From Sporisorium sorghi (lineage: Eukaryota; Basidiomycota; Ustilaginomycetes; Ustilaginales; Ustilaginaceae), in NCBI GenBank assembly GCA_023212695.1, contig JALCCG010000002.1:1-64000 (forward strand): a stretch of 64,000 nucleotides of DNA. Reading direction: 5' to 3'. Each line of letters opens with the position of its first letter. Position 1 is the first letter of the stretch. Shown one piece after another: positions 16,609 to 25,718 of this stretch. The position numbers and the translations under genes were made by a program. The notes beneath the pieces are model-generated. The model made no database searches and was not told the DNA's origin. It saw nothing but the letters and a program-made list of their open reading frames with translations.

Positions 16609-17538
16609 TTACGATCTTCTCTGGATGGGGTACAATCCGAAATCTTCAGCCAGCCGTGTATTCTCAAAAATCTGCTGCGCTTCCTTAAGCAGTGGCTGCA
16701 GATGCTCGATATCTTTATAGCGGGAACTAAAGTGGGTCAGGAACAGCGTCTTTACTCCGGCTCGTTCTGCTGCCTCTGCTGCCTGCTTAGCTGTACTGTG
16801 ATAATATTCGTGAGCGAGCTCCGTCAAGTCATCCATAAAGGTAGCTTCATGAACGAGAAGATCGGCTCCCTTCGACAGGCTCTCCACCCCCGGGCATGGG
16901 CGCGTATCCCCGAGAATCGTAACCACTCTGCCCTTTTTCGGAGTTAGAAGCACGTCCGAAGCATGTATCCACCTGCCGCCGCCGAGATCCACGCTCTCTC
17001 CTCTTTTCAGCTTCCCGTATAACGGTCCCGGCTTGAGCCCGTAAGCCTCCAGCCGCTTCAGATCCAGACTGCCGGGAAGGTCTTTCTCCTCTATGCGGTA
17101 ACCGTAGCTCTCCGCTCGATGATCCAGCTTTGCCGCTTCCACCCGGAAGCTATCGTCCTCAAACAACACACCGCCCGTATGCTCCATGATCTCCATCGTG
17201 TAAGGAACACGGGATTGGCTGATGTTTAATGTGGTCTCAATGAACGATTTAATCCCCGGGGGACCGTAAATCGCAAGCGGTAAAGTCACGCCTTGGGCAC
17301 CGCGGCTCGAAAGCAGTCCCGGCAGGCCGAAGATGTGATCACCATGCATATGGGTAATGAATACCTTCTCAAGCTTGGACAGCTTGAGCGGGGATTTCAA
17401 TATTTGATGCTGTGTGCCTTCTCCACAATCAAAAAGCCACAGACTTCTGCGCTCCTCCAGCAAACGCAGTGCAATCGAGGTCACGTTACGCTGTAGCGTC
17501 GGAACCCCCGCGTTCGTTCCTAAAAAATAGAGTTCCAT
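16609..17538 (-). CDS. rnz: Ribonuclease Z (tRNA 3' endonuclease)
   Basis: 309-residue metallo-beta-lactamase nuclease that trims tRNA 3' ends. FLGTNAGVP starts the fold, THMHGDHIFGLPGL is the HxHxDH zinc motif with the RNase Z-specific GLPG, VTILGDTRPC carries the bridging Asp, and LFLTHFSSRY the last His. The start at 17538 is set by GGGGAGAAGAGGG immediately upstream of MELYFLG; a frame open to 17586 would precede this. It lies downstream of metH, from which a hairpin separates it. Confidence 0.94.
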   Translation of the reverse strand: MELYFLGTNAGVPTLQRNVTSIALRLLEERRSLWLFDCGEGTQHQILKSPLKLSKLEKVFITHMHGDHIFGLPGLLSSRGAQGVTLPLAIYGPPGIKSFIETTLNISQSRVPYTMEIMEHTGGVLFEDDSFRVEAAKLDHRAESYGYRIEEKDLPGSLDLKRLEAYGLKPGPLYGKLKRGESVDLGGGRWIHASDVLLTPKKGRVVTILGDTRPCPGVESLSKGADLLVHEATFMDDLTELAHEYYHSTAKQAAEAAERAGVKTLFLTHFSSRYKDIEHLQPLLKEAQQIFENTRLAEDFGLYPIQRRS

Positions 17539-17570
17539 CCCTCTTCTCCCCTTTCGGTTGTAAACCGGAG

Positions 17571-17597
17571 AAATCCCCCGAAACATTCGGAGGATTT
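17571..17597 (-). terminator. Hairpin after metH
   Basis: A stem of about twelve pairs with a three-base loop: AAATCCTCCGAA opposite TTCGGGGGATTT on the minus strand, followed by a weak T run. It sits 30 bases past the metH stop and just upstream of the rnz Shine-Dalgarno, so it may attenuate rather than fully stop transcription into rnz. Confidence 0.6.
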
Positions 17598-17625
17598 CAA
17601 CCCGGCTATGCCGGTATTCAACAGG

Positions 17626-20600
17626 TTAAGCTTTATCCACGTTAAAATAATGTGCCTCAGGATGGCTGAACACCATCGCCGATACCGACGCCTCAGGCTC
17701 CATCATGAATCCTTCGGTGAGTTGAACGCCGATATCCTCTGGCTGCAGCAGCTTAAACAACGGCTCCTGATCTTCCAGGTCCGGGCAAGCCGGATAACCA
17801 AAGGAGACGCGAATGCCTTGATACCTGGCACCCAAGCGCTGCTTCATGGTCATGTCTGCCGGATCCGGATATCCCCAAGTATCCCGCATCATGTGATGAA
17901 TCCGCTCCGCCAGTCCTTCTGCCGTTTCCAGGGCAACGGATTGAAGCGCATGGGAGCGGAGATAATCTCCCTTGTCCTTCCATTCTCCGGACAGTTTTCC
18001 TACGCCGTGTCCTGCTGTAACAACGAGAAATCCGACGTAATCCATCACGCCGCTATCTACGGATTTCAAGAAATCCGCCAGACATAGGTATGGCTCAACC
18101 TGCTGTCTCGGAAACGTAAACGTATGCAGTTCTTTGGTTGTGTCATTCGGATCATATATGATGATATCGTTGCCTCTCGACTGCGCCGGGAAGAAACGGT
18201 ACATGGCATGCGCCTGAATGATGCCCGATTGAACGGCCTCCTCCAGGATACCGTCAACGGTTTCCTTAAGGGATACTGCCTTCGGATCATTTGCTTTTAA
18301 CAGCTGTTCAACGGATCCTTTAAGTCCCAGATGATGTCCTAACAGCATCTGCATGTTGATATAAGGCAGGATATGCGAGATCGGATAATTCCGGAGCACA
18401 TGCCGCTCCATATCCGGCGGTATATACACCGGGACATCTGTCGATATTTTGGATCGCAAGCCCTCTGACAGCTTAGGCATCACTTTCACCACTTGAGGAG
18501 CCGCAGCTTCCGCTTCTTGCTCTGCCTTGATATCTTCAACCATTCTTGTCCGCTGCACCGGATCGCTAAGCTGGTTTGCCAAAGCAAGACCATCCATCGC
18601 ATCCTTGGCATAGAGCACCATCCCATCGTACTCCGGACGAATGCGCGTTTTGGTGAATTTTCGTGTCAGGGCAGCTCCGCCTACCATAATCGGAACGCTG
18701 ATCCCGGCATTCTTCAAATCCTGGGCCGTTGATACCATCTGCTGGGCTGATTTGACCAGCAAACCGGACAAACCGATTGCATCAGGCTGTTCACGCCGGT
18801 AGGCCTCGATAATTTGCTCCGGTGGTACTTTTATACCCAAATTAATGATTCGATAACCATTGTTGGACAGAATGATCTCCACCAGGTTTTTGCCGATATC
18901 ATGCACATCTCCCTTGACGGTGGCGAGCATGATTTTACCTTTGACCGATGACTCGTTTTTCTCCATGAAGGATTCCAAATACGCCACGGAGGCTTTCATT
19001 ACTTCTGCGCTCTGGAGCACTTCTGCCACGATTAGCTCATTGTTGTTGAACAAGCGGCCAACCTCGCTCATTCCATTCATCAATGGGCCGTTAATAATCT
19101 CAAGGGCTCCGTATTTGGTTAATGCTTCATCCAAGTCCGGAATAAGTCCTTCCTTAGACCCTTCCACTACATAGGAAGCAAGCCGTTCCTCAAGAGTCAA
19201 ATTCGAGACTTGAACCTTCTTCTCGACCTTCTTGTTGCGGAATGCCGCCACAAAGGCTGCCAATGTCTCATCATTGGTGCGGTAGATCAGATCCTCCGCC
19301 AACCGGCGCTCCTCTTCCGGAATGGAGGCATACCGTTCCAGCTTCTCTGTGTTCACAATCGCATAATCCAGGCCTGCCTTGGTGCATTCGTACAGATACA
19401 CGGAATTCAGCACTTCGCGTCCTGCTTCCGGCAATCCGAAGGAAACGTTGCTGATTCCAAGAATCGTATGCACTTTCGGCATCGCTTCTTTTATAATACG
19501 AATGCCTTCAATGGTTTCCTTGGCGGATCCGATGTACTGCTCGTCTCCAGTACCTACAGGGAATACCAGTGTGTCAAAAATAATATCTTCCGGTGAAACA
19601 CCATACTTGTTCACGAGCAGATCATAAGAGCGCTGAGCTACCTTCAGCTTGTCGTCACGATGGATCGCCTGGCCGCTCTCATCAATGGTGCCCACTACGA
19701 CCGCAGCACCGTATTTGTGTACCAAGGGAATCACTTGCTCAAATTTCTCCTCGCCATCTTCAAGGTTAATGGAGTTAATTATCGCTTTGCCTTGCGAGTA
19801 TTGGAGGGCTAAGTCAATGACAGCCGGATCGGTAGTATCCACCATCAGTGGTACCTTAACCTTTTTCACCACGAGCTCCAGGAATTTGACCATGTCTTCA
19901 CTTTCTTCACGATCAGGGTCCTGCACACAAACGTCAATAATATGAGCACCGTTCTTCACTTGTGCACGGGCAATCTCGGATGCCTCTTCGTATTTGCCTT
20001 CAACAATTAGACGCTTAAACTTGCGCGAACCCAGTACATTCGTACGTTCACCCACCATATATGGGCGGTTTTCCTGCTCAATATAGACAGGCTCGATGCC
20101 GGACAATGCCGGTAAATGCGTACCATCCAGCGGACGTGGCAGGAAGGTGTCCATCGTATTCTTTAGCGCACGAATATGATCAGGAGTTGTCCCGCAGCAA
20201 CCGCCGGCAATATTGAGCCATCCCTTTTCTGCAAAAGCACCCATCTTCTGGGCCAACGACTCAGGGGATTCATGATACTGACCGTTCTCGTCAGGCAGAC
20301 CAGCGTTAGGATAACAACTGATCGCACTTCTTGACATTTCAGACAAAGACCGGATATGGTCGCGCATGAATTCCGGGCCTGTAGCGCAGTTAAGCCCGAT
20401 GGATACCGGATTTAAATGTTCCAATGAAATGTAGAATGCTTCAATATTCTGACCGGCAAGCGTGGTTCCCATCGGTTCGATGGTACCGGAAATCATAATA
20501 GGAAGGGTAACACCCGTCTTCTCAAACGCCTGGCGAATGCCAATGCTCCCCGCTTTAACGTTCAACGTATCCTGTGAAGTTTCGAGCAGCAGCGCATCAA

Positions 20601-21066
20601 CCCCTCCTTCAATCAAAGCCACGGCCTGCTCCTCGTAACTCTCAATCAACTCGGCAAAAGTCACACCGCCGGTGACGGAGAGCGTCTTGGTTGTCGGCCC
20701 CATTGCCCCCACCACATAGCGAGGACTGTCCGGGGTAGAATATTTTTCAACCGCAGCACGCGCCAAATGCGCTGCTTTCAGGTTGAGTTCCCTGGCAAGC
20801 TCCGGAACATCATATTCAGCAAGGACAACGGAGGTTGAGCCAAATGTATTCGTTTCAATCAGGTCTGCACCTGCTTCAAGGTATTGTTCATGTATTTTCT
20901 GAATGACATCCGGCCGATGAATGACCAACATTTCATTACAACCGTCCAGCTCCGGGCCGCCAAAATCTTCTGCCGAGAGGTCCTCTTGCTGTATCATGGT
21001 GCCCATGGCACCATCAAGAATTAATATTCGTTCCTTAAGTACTTCTTGTAAGCTAGGCTTGTTCAA
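17626..21066 (-). CDS. metH: Cobalamin-dependent methionine synthase
   Basis: 1146-residue enzyme that transfers a methyl group from methyltetrahydrofolate via B12 to homocysteine. The domains are in standard order. The homocysteine domain (1-320) has zinc cysteines in GLNCATGPE and GGCCGTT; the pterin domain (about 335-620) has VMVGERTNVLGS; the B12 cap and B12 domain have the lower-ligand histidine in DVHDIGKN; the activation domain has FGYPACPD. The start is TTG at 21066, with GGGGAGG eight bases upstream. It is full length and intact. It is divergent from the acireductone dioxygenase gene, linking methionine synthesis and salvage. Confidence 0.97.
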   Translation of the reverse strand: MNKPSLQEVLKERILILDGAMGTMIQQEDLSAEDFGGPELDGCNEMLVIHRPDVIQKIHEQYLEAGADLIETNTFGSTSVVLAEYDVPELARELNLKAAHLARAAVEKYSTPDSPRYVVGAMGPTTKTLSVTGGVTFAELIESYEEQAVALIEGGVDALLLETSQDTLNVKAGSIGIRQAFEKTGVTLPIMISGTIEPMGTTLAGQNIEAFYISLEHLNPVSIGLNCATGPEFMRDHIRSLSEMSRSAISCYPNAGLPDENGQYHESPESLAQKMGAFAEKGWLNIAGGCCGTTPDHIRALKNTMDTFLPRPLDGTHLPALSGIEPVYIEQENRPYMVGERTNVLGSRKFKRLIVEGKYEEASEIARAQVKNGAHIIDVCVQDPDREESEDMVKFLELVVKKVKVPLMVDTTDPAVIDLALQYSQGKAIINSINLEDGEEKFEQVIPLVHKYGAAVVVGTIDESGQAIHRDDKLKVAQRSYDLLVNKYGVSPEDIIFDTLVFPVGTGDEQYIGSAKETIEGIRIIKEAMPKVHTILGISNVSFGLPEAGREVLNSVYLYECTKAGLDYAIVNTEKLERYASIPEEERRLAEDLIYRTNDETLAAFVAAFRNKKVEKKVQVSNLTLEERLASYVVEGSKEGLIPDLDEALTKYGALEIINGPLMNGMSEVGRLFNNNELIVAEVLQSAEVMKASVAYLESFMEKNESSVKGKIMLATVKGDVHDIGKNLVEIILSNNGYRIINLGIKVPPEQIIEAYRREQPDAIGLSGLLVKSAQQMVSTAQDLKNAGISVPIMVGGAALTRKFTKTRIRPEYDGMVLYAKDAMDGLALANQLSDPVQRTRMVEDIKAEQEAEAAAPQVVKVMPKLSEGLRSKISTDVPVYIPPDMERHVLRNYPISHILPYINMQMLLGHHLGLKGSVEQLLKANDPKAVSLKETVDGILEEAVQSGIIQAHAMYRFFPAQSRGNDIIIYDPNDTTKELHTFTFPRQQVEPYLCLADFLKSVDSGVMDYVGFLVVTAGHGVGKLSGEWKDKGDYLRSHALQSVALETAEGLAERIHHMMRDTWGYPDPADMTMKQRLGARYQGIRVSFGYPACPDLEDQEPLFKLLQPEDIGVQLTEGFMMEPEASVSAMVFSHPEAHYFNVDKA

Positions 21067-21098
21067 CTCATAAACCTCCCCGGAAAACGTTAAATCTT

Positions 21099-21110
21099 AG
21101 TGTATCAGAA
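21099..21110 (-). promoter_or_regulatory. Extended -10 promoter candidate for metH
   Basis: On the minus strand TG-A-TACACT ends about 33 bases before the metH start, matching an extended -10 element. The -35 region (TTTTCT) is poor, as is common with extended -10 promoters. No S-box or T-box fold is evident in the 168-base gap. Confidence 0.4.
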
Positions 21111-21169
21111 TATTTTTCAATAGAAAAGCTGAAATATGCGTTGTTACTCGGGCAAATCAACATTTGCAG

Positions 21170-21198
21170 ATGACAAACGCGGTGAGGGGGGCTATAAT
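21170..21198 (+). promoter_or_regulatory. Sigma-A-type promoter of the acireductone dioxygenase gene
   Basis: ATGACA (21170-21175), a 17-base spacer and a perfect TATAAT (21193-21198). It lies about 37 bases ahead of the ATG at 21235. Confidence 0.7.
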
Positions 21199-21234
21199 AC
21201 ATATTAATCCAACGGGAGAAAGAGGGTTAGAGCT

Positions 21235-21771
21235 ATGGCAGAGATTGTAATTCGCAATACGAACGAACGTATTACCGGGGAAGAAAATGTTCGGGAATTC
21301 CTGAATAACCAAGAGGTTGTTTACGAGCACTGGAATATGGAAAAACTCCCGGCAGCGCTTCAAGAAAATTTCAAGCTTAGTGATGACGATAAGAAGCGCA
21401 TTTTGGACATCTTTGATGTAGAGATTCGCGACCTGGCTGCAAGACGCGGCTACAAAATTTGGGATGTCATCACACTTTCCGAGTCAACGCCCAATATAGA
21501 GGACCTGCTGAAGAAATTCGAAGAGGTTCACACGCACTCGGAAGACGAAATCCGTGCGATTGTCGGCGGTAAAGGGATCTTCATTATTAAAGGTTCTGAC
21601 GATGTAGGATACTTTAATGTTGAGCTTGAGCCCGGCGATGTCATTTCCGTTCCGGAAAACACGCCTCACTTCTTCACATTGATGGAGAACAAACAGATCA
21701 TCGCAGTTCGTCTCTTCATTGAAGAGAACGGATGGGTAGCTACACCGGTAGCGGATCCCCAGTTCCAATAA
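21235..21771 (+). CDS. mtnD: Acireductone dioxygenase, methionine salvage
   Basis: 178-residue cupin enzyme of the ARD family that oxidises acireductone to the 2-oxo precursor of methionine (or, with nickel, to an off-pathway product). The metal site is visible as HTHSEDE (His, His, Glu around residues 100-106) and the later PENTPHFFTL histidine. The rest of the salvage pathway is not in the window. It is a single-gene unit between its own promoter and a bidirectional terminator. Confidence 0.9.
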   Translation: MAEIVIRNTNERITGEENVREFLNNQEVVYEHWNMEKLPAALQENFKLSDDDKKRILDIFDVEIRDLAARRGYKIWDVITLSESTPNIEDLLKKFEEVHTHSEDEIRAIVGGKGIFIIKGSDDVGYFNVELEPGDVISVPENTPHFFTLMENKQIIAVRLFIEENGWVATPVADPQFQ

Positions 21772-21796
21772 AACTGCAATGGTTGATTGAATAGGA

Positions 21797-21857
21797 AAAT
21801 AAAATAAGGCAGCGCAACCATCCGATTCACGGATCCTGCGCTGCCTTATTTTATTGT
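21797..21857. terminator. Bidirectional terminator between mtnD and the FixH-like gene
   Basis: A long inverted repeat: AATAAAATAAGGCAGCGCA pairs with TGCGCTGCCTTATTTTATT around a loop containing a second small repeat (ATCCG/CGGAT). A/T runs on both sides allow it to serve both converging genes. Confidence 0.88.
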
Positions 21858-21871
21858 GTTGCATTACTCCA

Positions 21872-22276
21872 TTACTCCGTTACCGTGAGTTCCTTCAACG
21901 GCATCGAGTGCTGTCCTCTTGCTGTGACGTGCGAAACGATACGATACGTTCCGGCATCGGCGAAGGTTTTTTCCATTTGGTATACCCCATCCTGATCGTG
22001 CTTAACCGGCACCTTCGCCTGTACGCCTCCACCTTCGAGTGTTACTTCAAATTCCACATCATTCGCATCTTCCACCGGATTGCCTGCTTGTGTCACCTTT
22101 GCTTGAATTAATACCTTCTCACCAGCCTGAATGCTCTCCGGCGTCAACGTCAGTTCTACAATGATAGGCTCTGCCATCACATCATCGCTGTATTCCGCTT
22201 GGCTGTCACTGCATGCAGCAAGCGCAACAGCCATAAGTACCATCGCTGCAAACAAAGCCACCTTTTTCGTTGTCAT
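21872..22276 (-). CDS. FixH/YtkA-like lipoprotein
   Basis: 134-residue secreted lipoprotein: signal peptide with lipobox LAAC at about residues 17-20, an acidic linker, then a single immunoglobulin-like YtkA/FixH domain (VELTLTPESIQAGEKVLIQAKVT, MEKTFADAGTYRI). Such domains occur in copper-handling and extracytoplasmic binding proteins. The start at 22276 is chosen because AAAGAGGTG precedes it; a longer frame to 22360 would put 28 polar residues before the signal peptide. A TATAAT on the minus strand at 22364-22359 may be its -10 element. Confidence 0.8.
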   Translation of the reverse strand: MTTKKVALFAAMVLMAVALAACSDSQAEYSDDVMAEPIIVELTLTPESIQAGEKVLIQAKVTQAGNPVEDANDVEFEVTLEGGGVQAKVPVKHDQDGVYQMEKTFADAGTYRIVSHVTARGQHSMPLKELTVTE

Positions 22277-22460
22277 GCCTAACACCTCTTTACGATATAA
22301 TGCTATGTATGGTTCATCCACGTAATGGTCCATGCCAATCTGCGTAAGCTTACTATCCATTATATCGTATTAACCTTTTTTTTCTATCTCATACAGCTTA
22401 CAATTGTGTGACGTTTGTCACAGGCGGTAATCACAACAAAACTCAGGCGACAGGACCAAC

Positions 22461-22503
22461 AAAAAAACAGCCCCGGATCGCATAATCTGCTTCAGGACTG
22501 TTT
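22461..22503 (-). terminator. Terminator of the HAD hydrolase gene
   Basis: On the minus strand ACAGTCCTG pairs (with G.U) to CGGGGCTGT and is followed by seven Ts. It lies about 45 bases beyond the stop at 22547. Confidence 0.65.
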
Positions 22504-22546
22504 CTATGTACGATAACGTATCGATGGATATTTATATACTTGTAAT

Positions 22547-23338
22547 TTACAAATTCCTCAAAATGCCGTGCAGTTCGGATAAATGCTTGATTTCAAACTT
22601 CGGCTGTATACCCGGATCATGGGGACGATCGACCCGATTGATCCATACGGTATGGAGCCCAGCCGCATTGCCGCCCTTAATATCCGTTGTCAGTTTATCC
22701 CCGACCATAACAGCTTGATCGGCCTCCACACCTAACAGATCAAGTGCATGCTTGAATATGGAGACATCTGGCTTACCCTTGCCGAAATCGCCGGAAATGA
22801 TAATATGATCGAAATATGGGACCAGCTCCGGGACGCCATTCAGCTTCTCCTGCTGCAGATCAGGACTTCCGTTCGTCAGAAGCAGTAATTTCACGTTGCC
22901 CTGCAATTCCTTCAGAATTTCAAAGGTTTCTTCATATACATAGGGTCTTGTTCGACGTTCTGAAGCAAATCGTTCAGCCAGCTTCTCAGCCAACGACTCA
23001 TTATCCACACCCACGCGAATAAGTCCTCGGCGCCACGATTCTTTGCGGTAAACGGGTGCAAGTTCCTGAAGTTTCCTGAATTCCGGCTGTGCTCCAGCCG
23101 TAAAATTCGCCCACAAGCCTTCAAACGGATTAATTCCGATCATTTTAGTAAAAGCAAACGTATCATACGATTCATATAATGCTCTTGCTTCCTCCCTGAC
23201 CGCAGACAGTAGTTCAGCTGCATTGACGCCGGTTTCCGCTGCCCCCGCTTGGCTTGTCACTTCGAAAGCCTCTTCCACACTTCGTTCGTCCCACAATAAC
23301 GTATCATCCAAATCAAATAACACTGCAGCTATCGGCAT
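22547..23338 (-). CDS. HAD-family hydrolase, YjjG-like
   Basis: 263-residue HAD phosphatase: motif I VLFDLDDTLLWDE, a helical C1 cap, motif II LLLTNGS, motif III lysine FGKGKPD and motif IV VMVGDKLTTDI. Cap size and motifs match the YjjG/pyrimidine 5'-nucleotidase group, but the substrate cannot be read from sequence. The start at 23338 has GGAGTGG seven bases upstream; a frame to 23356 lacks one. It is a single gene with its own terminator. Confidence 0.87.
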   Translation of the reverse strand: MPIAAVLFDLDDTLLWDERSVEEAFEVTSQAGAAETGVNAAELLSAVREEARALYESYDTFAFTKMIGINPFEGLWANFTAGAQPEFRKLQELAPVYRKESWRRGLIRVGVDNESLAEKLAERFASERRTRPYVYEETFEILKELQGNVKLLLLTNGSPDLQQEKLNGVPELVPYFDHIIISGDFGKGKPDVSIFKHALDLLGVEADQAVMVGDKLTTDIKGGNAAGLHTVWINRVDRPHDPGIQPKFEIKHLSELHGILRNL

Positions 23339-23380
23339 TTCTCTCCCACTCCCCATATTGACTGTTATCTGCTCTGTCGA

Positions 23381-23905
23381 TTAGTCATGCTCCACTGGAA
23401 TTTGATGAGTTTTGGCAAACTCCTCCAGCCTCTCGCCCATCGCTTTGGTATCATAAAGATTCATCATACGTGAGAACACCCAATTGCCCGCTTTCCCTTT
23501 GCCCTGGATAACCACGGAACCCGAAGCAATTTTGATCTTCTCGATGTCAGATACAGCCAAACGGCGTTCCCGGTTGAATTTCATCGTGGATACAGAGGCA
23601 CGCTCTATCTTCAAATAAGGCTTACGCAAGAAAATCATAAGCGCCAATAGAATATACAAACTGACACCCACCCAGTTCAACACATCATTGCTTCCTCCTG
23701 TTGCCCCAGACGTTGCAGTGCCCAGAAGGGCGTACAGCCCGGCAAGCGCAACGAGCACTAACGGCAGAACGTATTTACGTCCTTTAAACACATCACTCTT
23801 ATCGGAGATGGTGGAGCCTTGGTACGAGGACAGCCCTTGCTTCTTACGCTGCTTGTTGAGTTGTGACATATTCTTGTTGACTTTTCTTTCCCATGATCGT
23901 GACAT
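23381..23905 (-). CDS. Hypothetical two-helix membrane protein
   Basis: 174 residues. The cytoplasmic head is basic (MSRSWERKVNKNMSQLNKQR). Two hydrophobic segments at about 48-65 and 80-93 enclose a short Gly/Ser loop, and the C-terminal 75 residues look like a small beta-rich PH-type domain (YLKIERASVSTMKFNRERR). Not recognised as a named family. AGGGGGA precedes the ATG. No neighbour suggests a role. Confidence 0.7.
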   Translation of the reverse strand: MSRSWERKVNKNMSQLNKQRKKQGLSSYQGSTISDKSDVFKGRKYVLPLVLVALAGLYALLGTATSGATGGSNDVLNWVGVSLYILLALMIFLRKPYLKIERASVSTMKFNRERRLAVSDIEKIKIASGSVVIQGKGKAGNWVFSRMMNLYDTKAMGERLEEFAKTHQIPVEHD

Positions 23906-24065
23906 ATGGTTCCCCCTGGACTCAATTTCAATATGATTTAAACCATATAAACTTGGGAAACCGTGTTCAATTCTCTACAAATGAACCGGCATCCCAAATG
24001 TTATGATTCTATCCTTCTATCTGCCCATTAATCCTCTGATCAGATCATGAGACAGTTTTCATAGA

Positions 24066-24272
24066 CTACTGCTTTAATCGTGGGCCGCCTTTTTCTTCAT
24101 TTTCATCTACCCATTCAATCGATTCAAGCTGTTGTCTAAAGTTACTACGAATATTGTTAAGGTATATTTCCCGAAGCTCAGCCCGTTCCTTCTGCTCTTC
24201 TTCAGTCAACCCTTCACTCTTCTGTTTTCTTGCTAATACATTAATGCGTTCAACCAAAGTATCAATATCCAT
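24066..24272 (-). CDS. ynzC: DUF896/YnzC-family protein
   Basis: 68-residue helical-hairpin protein starting MDIDTLVERINVLARK with the family's conserved EGLTEEEQKERAELR turn. In Bacillus subtilis ynzC lies in the SOS-induced yneA-yneB-ynzC operon next to lexA, and the same neighbourhood exists here minus the resolvase-like yneB. Function is unknown. GGAGGAG precedes the ATG. Confidence 0.9.
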   Translation of the reverse strand: MDIDTLVERINVLARKQKSEGLTEEEQKERAELREIYLNNIRSNFRQQLESIEWVDENEEKGGPRLKQ

Positions 24273-24471
24273 GCCTTCTCCTCCAATTCCAATATCATTT
24301 ATAACTTAAACATGTGAAAAAGAGCTTGTCAAGGAAACCGCACCCTTGCAAACTCTCATTAAGAATAAATATGAATGTATGATTAGTATGAATGGGTCCT
24401 CCCCATCATTAACAATAGAGTAATAGTAATTAGAAATAAACAATACGCGTTAGAATGGATTGCTCATTACA

Positions 24472-24843
24472 TTACCACACCGGTAATGATAACACCTCTC
24501 CTGCCTGTATGTCAGGACCTTTCAAACCGTTCGTTCTTCTAATACTATCAATATATACGCGCGTATCCATATCAGCTGGTTTATGAAGGGAAGCGATACG
24601 CCATAAACTATCGCCGGATTGAACAATGACCAACTTCTCACCTGTCGGCTTTTCCATTCCCCCGGCAAAAACGGAATAGGCCCCCGTCCAAAAGGATGCA
24701 ACAATCAGCAGAATGAATAGAAGTTTAATTAAAGGGATGGAAGTCATTCTGGATTTCAATTGATAGACCCAAGTCACCGAAGACTTCTCCGTTCGCACAG
24801 GAACGTTCTCATAAATACTACGGTATGTACTGTATTTCAACAT
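24472..24843 (-). CDS. yneA: YneA-like SOS cell-division suppressor with LysM domain
   Basis: 123 residues: a short cytoplasmic part, one membrane helix (about 37-58, LIKLLFILLIVASFWTGAYS) and a C-terminal LysM domain (LVIVQSGDSLWRIASLH ... LPVW). This is the layout of YneA, which blocks septation during DNA damage. The start at 24843 (ATG, GGGAG upstream) is preferred over a TTG at 24861. It is transcribed divergently from lexA, from a promoter that contains LexA boxes. Confidence 0.88.
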   Translation of the reverse strand: MLKYSTYRSIYENVPVRTEKSSVTWVYQLKSRMTSIPLIKLLFILLIVASFWTGAYSVFAGGMEKPTGEKLVIVQSGDSLWRIASLHKPADMDTRVYIDSIRRTNGLKGPDIQAGEVLSLPVW

Positions 24844-24859
24844 GGAATCATCATCTCCC

Positions 24860-24984
24860 AAACAAGTGTTCTCTTATGAATTCATAATAACACGAACACT
24901 TGTTTGATACAATACCTAAAAGAACATTTGTTCTATCTTTTTTTAGAACTTATGTTTGTACGAACGGAAGTTCTATGTTATAAT
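24860..24984. promoter_or_regulatory. Divergent SOS control region with five LexA boxes
   Basis: GAAC-N4-GTT(C/T) boxes occur at 24860-24871 (minus), 24894-24905, 24922-24933 (perfect GAACATTTGTTC), 24946-24957 and 24962-24973 (perfect GAACGGAAGTTC). The lexA promoter is TTGTAC (24956-24961), 17 bases, TATAAT (24979-24984), with the last box filling the spacer. The yneA promoter on the minus strand is TTGTAT (24912-24907), 17 bases, TATTAT (24889-24884), with a box in its spacer. LexA would therefore repress both genes, including its own. Confidence 0.88.
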
Positions 24985-25018
24985 TTTCCCAAACGTTACT
25001 AAATGGGGTTGATACGGC

Positions 25019-25645
25019 ATGTCGAAAATATCCAGCCGCCAGCTGGCGATCTTAGAGTTTATCCGCAACGAAGTTCGTAGCAAGGGTTACCCGCCTTCTG
25101 TCCGGGAAATCGGCGAGGCTGTAGGACTAGCTTCCAGTTCAACGGTCCATGGTCATCTAGACCGATTGGAGAAGAAAGGCCTGATCCGCCGTGACCCTAC
25201 GAAGCCAAGAGCGATCGAACTGCTTGGCCAAGAAGAATCCGATAGCGCTAATCTGTTTACCCACACCATTGCCAGAGTGCCTGTTGTCGGTAAAGTCACT
25301 GCAGGCGTACCTATTACCGCCATGGAGAACATCGAGGATTACTTCCCTCTCCCTCAGCATTATGTAGGGGACGATAAGGTATTCATGTTATCTGTTGTTG
25401 GTGACAGCATGATTGAAGCTGGCATACATAGCGGTGACTATGTCATTGTTCGCCAGCAGCAAACTGCAGACAATGGTGACATTGTAGTAGCGATGACAGA
25501 GGAAGACGAAGCAACCGTAAAGACCTTCTACAAAGAGAAGGACCACGTTCGCTTGCAGCCGGAGAATCCTACTTACGAGCCCCTGCGCCTGAATCATGTA
25601 ACCATTCTCGGCAAAGTCATCGGTCTCTTTAGGGATGTACACTAA
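25019..25645 (+). CDS. lexA: LexA repressor
   Basis: 208-residue SOS repressor/autoprotease. N-terminal winged helix (residues 1-65: [28 protein letters not shown] is the recognition region), self-cleavage Ala-Gly in KVTAGVP, catalytic serine in VVGDSM and lysine in DEATVKTFY. Complete and of normal length. It is autoregulated through the box in its promoter. Confidence 0.97.
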   Translation: MSKISSRQLAILEFIRNEVRSKGYPPSVREIGEAVGLASSSTVHGHLDRLEKKGLIRRDPTKPRAIELLGQEESDSANLFTHTIARVPVVGKVTAGVPITAMENIEDYFPLPQHYVGDDKVFMLSVVGDSMIEAGIHSGDYVIVRQQQTADNGDIVVAMTEEDEATVKTFYKEKDHVRLQPENPTYEPLRLNHVTILGKVIGLFRDVH

Positions 25646-25661
25646 CTTCATATATCAATGA

Positions 25662-25701
25662 ACAAGAGGTTACCTTCCTTAGTTGGATGGTAACCTCTTG
25701 T
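25662..25701 (+). terminator. Hairpin after lexA
   Basis: ACAAGAGGTTACC pairs perfectly with GGTAACCTCTTGT around a 14-base loop, 17 bases past the lexA stop. The T run is poor, but the stem also faces the convergent anti-sigma gene. Confidence 0.72.
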
Positions 25702-25718
25702 GCTACGTTATTTAATCC

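Noticed and set aside
21067..21234. S-box or T-box upstream of metH or mtnD
   Set aside because: No conserved core or anti-terminator pairing is apparent by eye in the gap.
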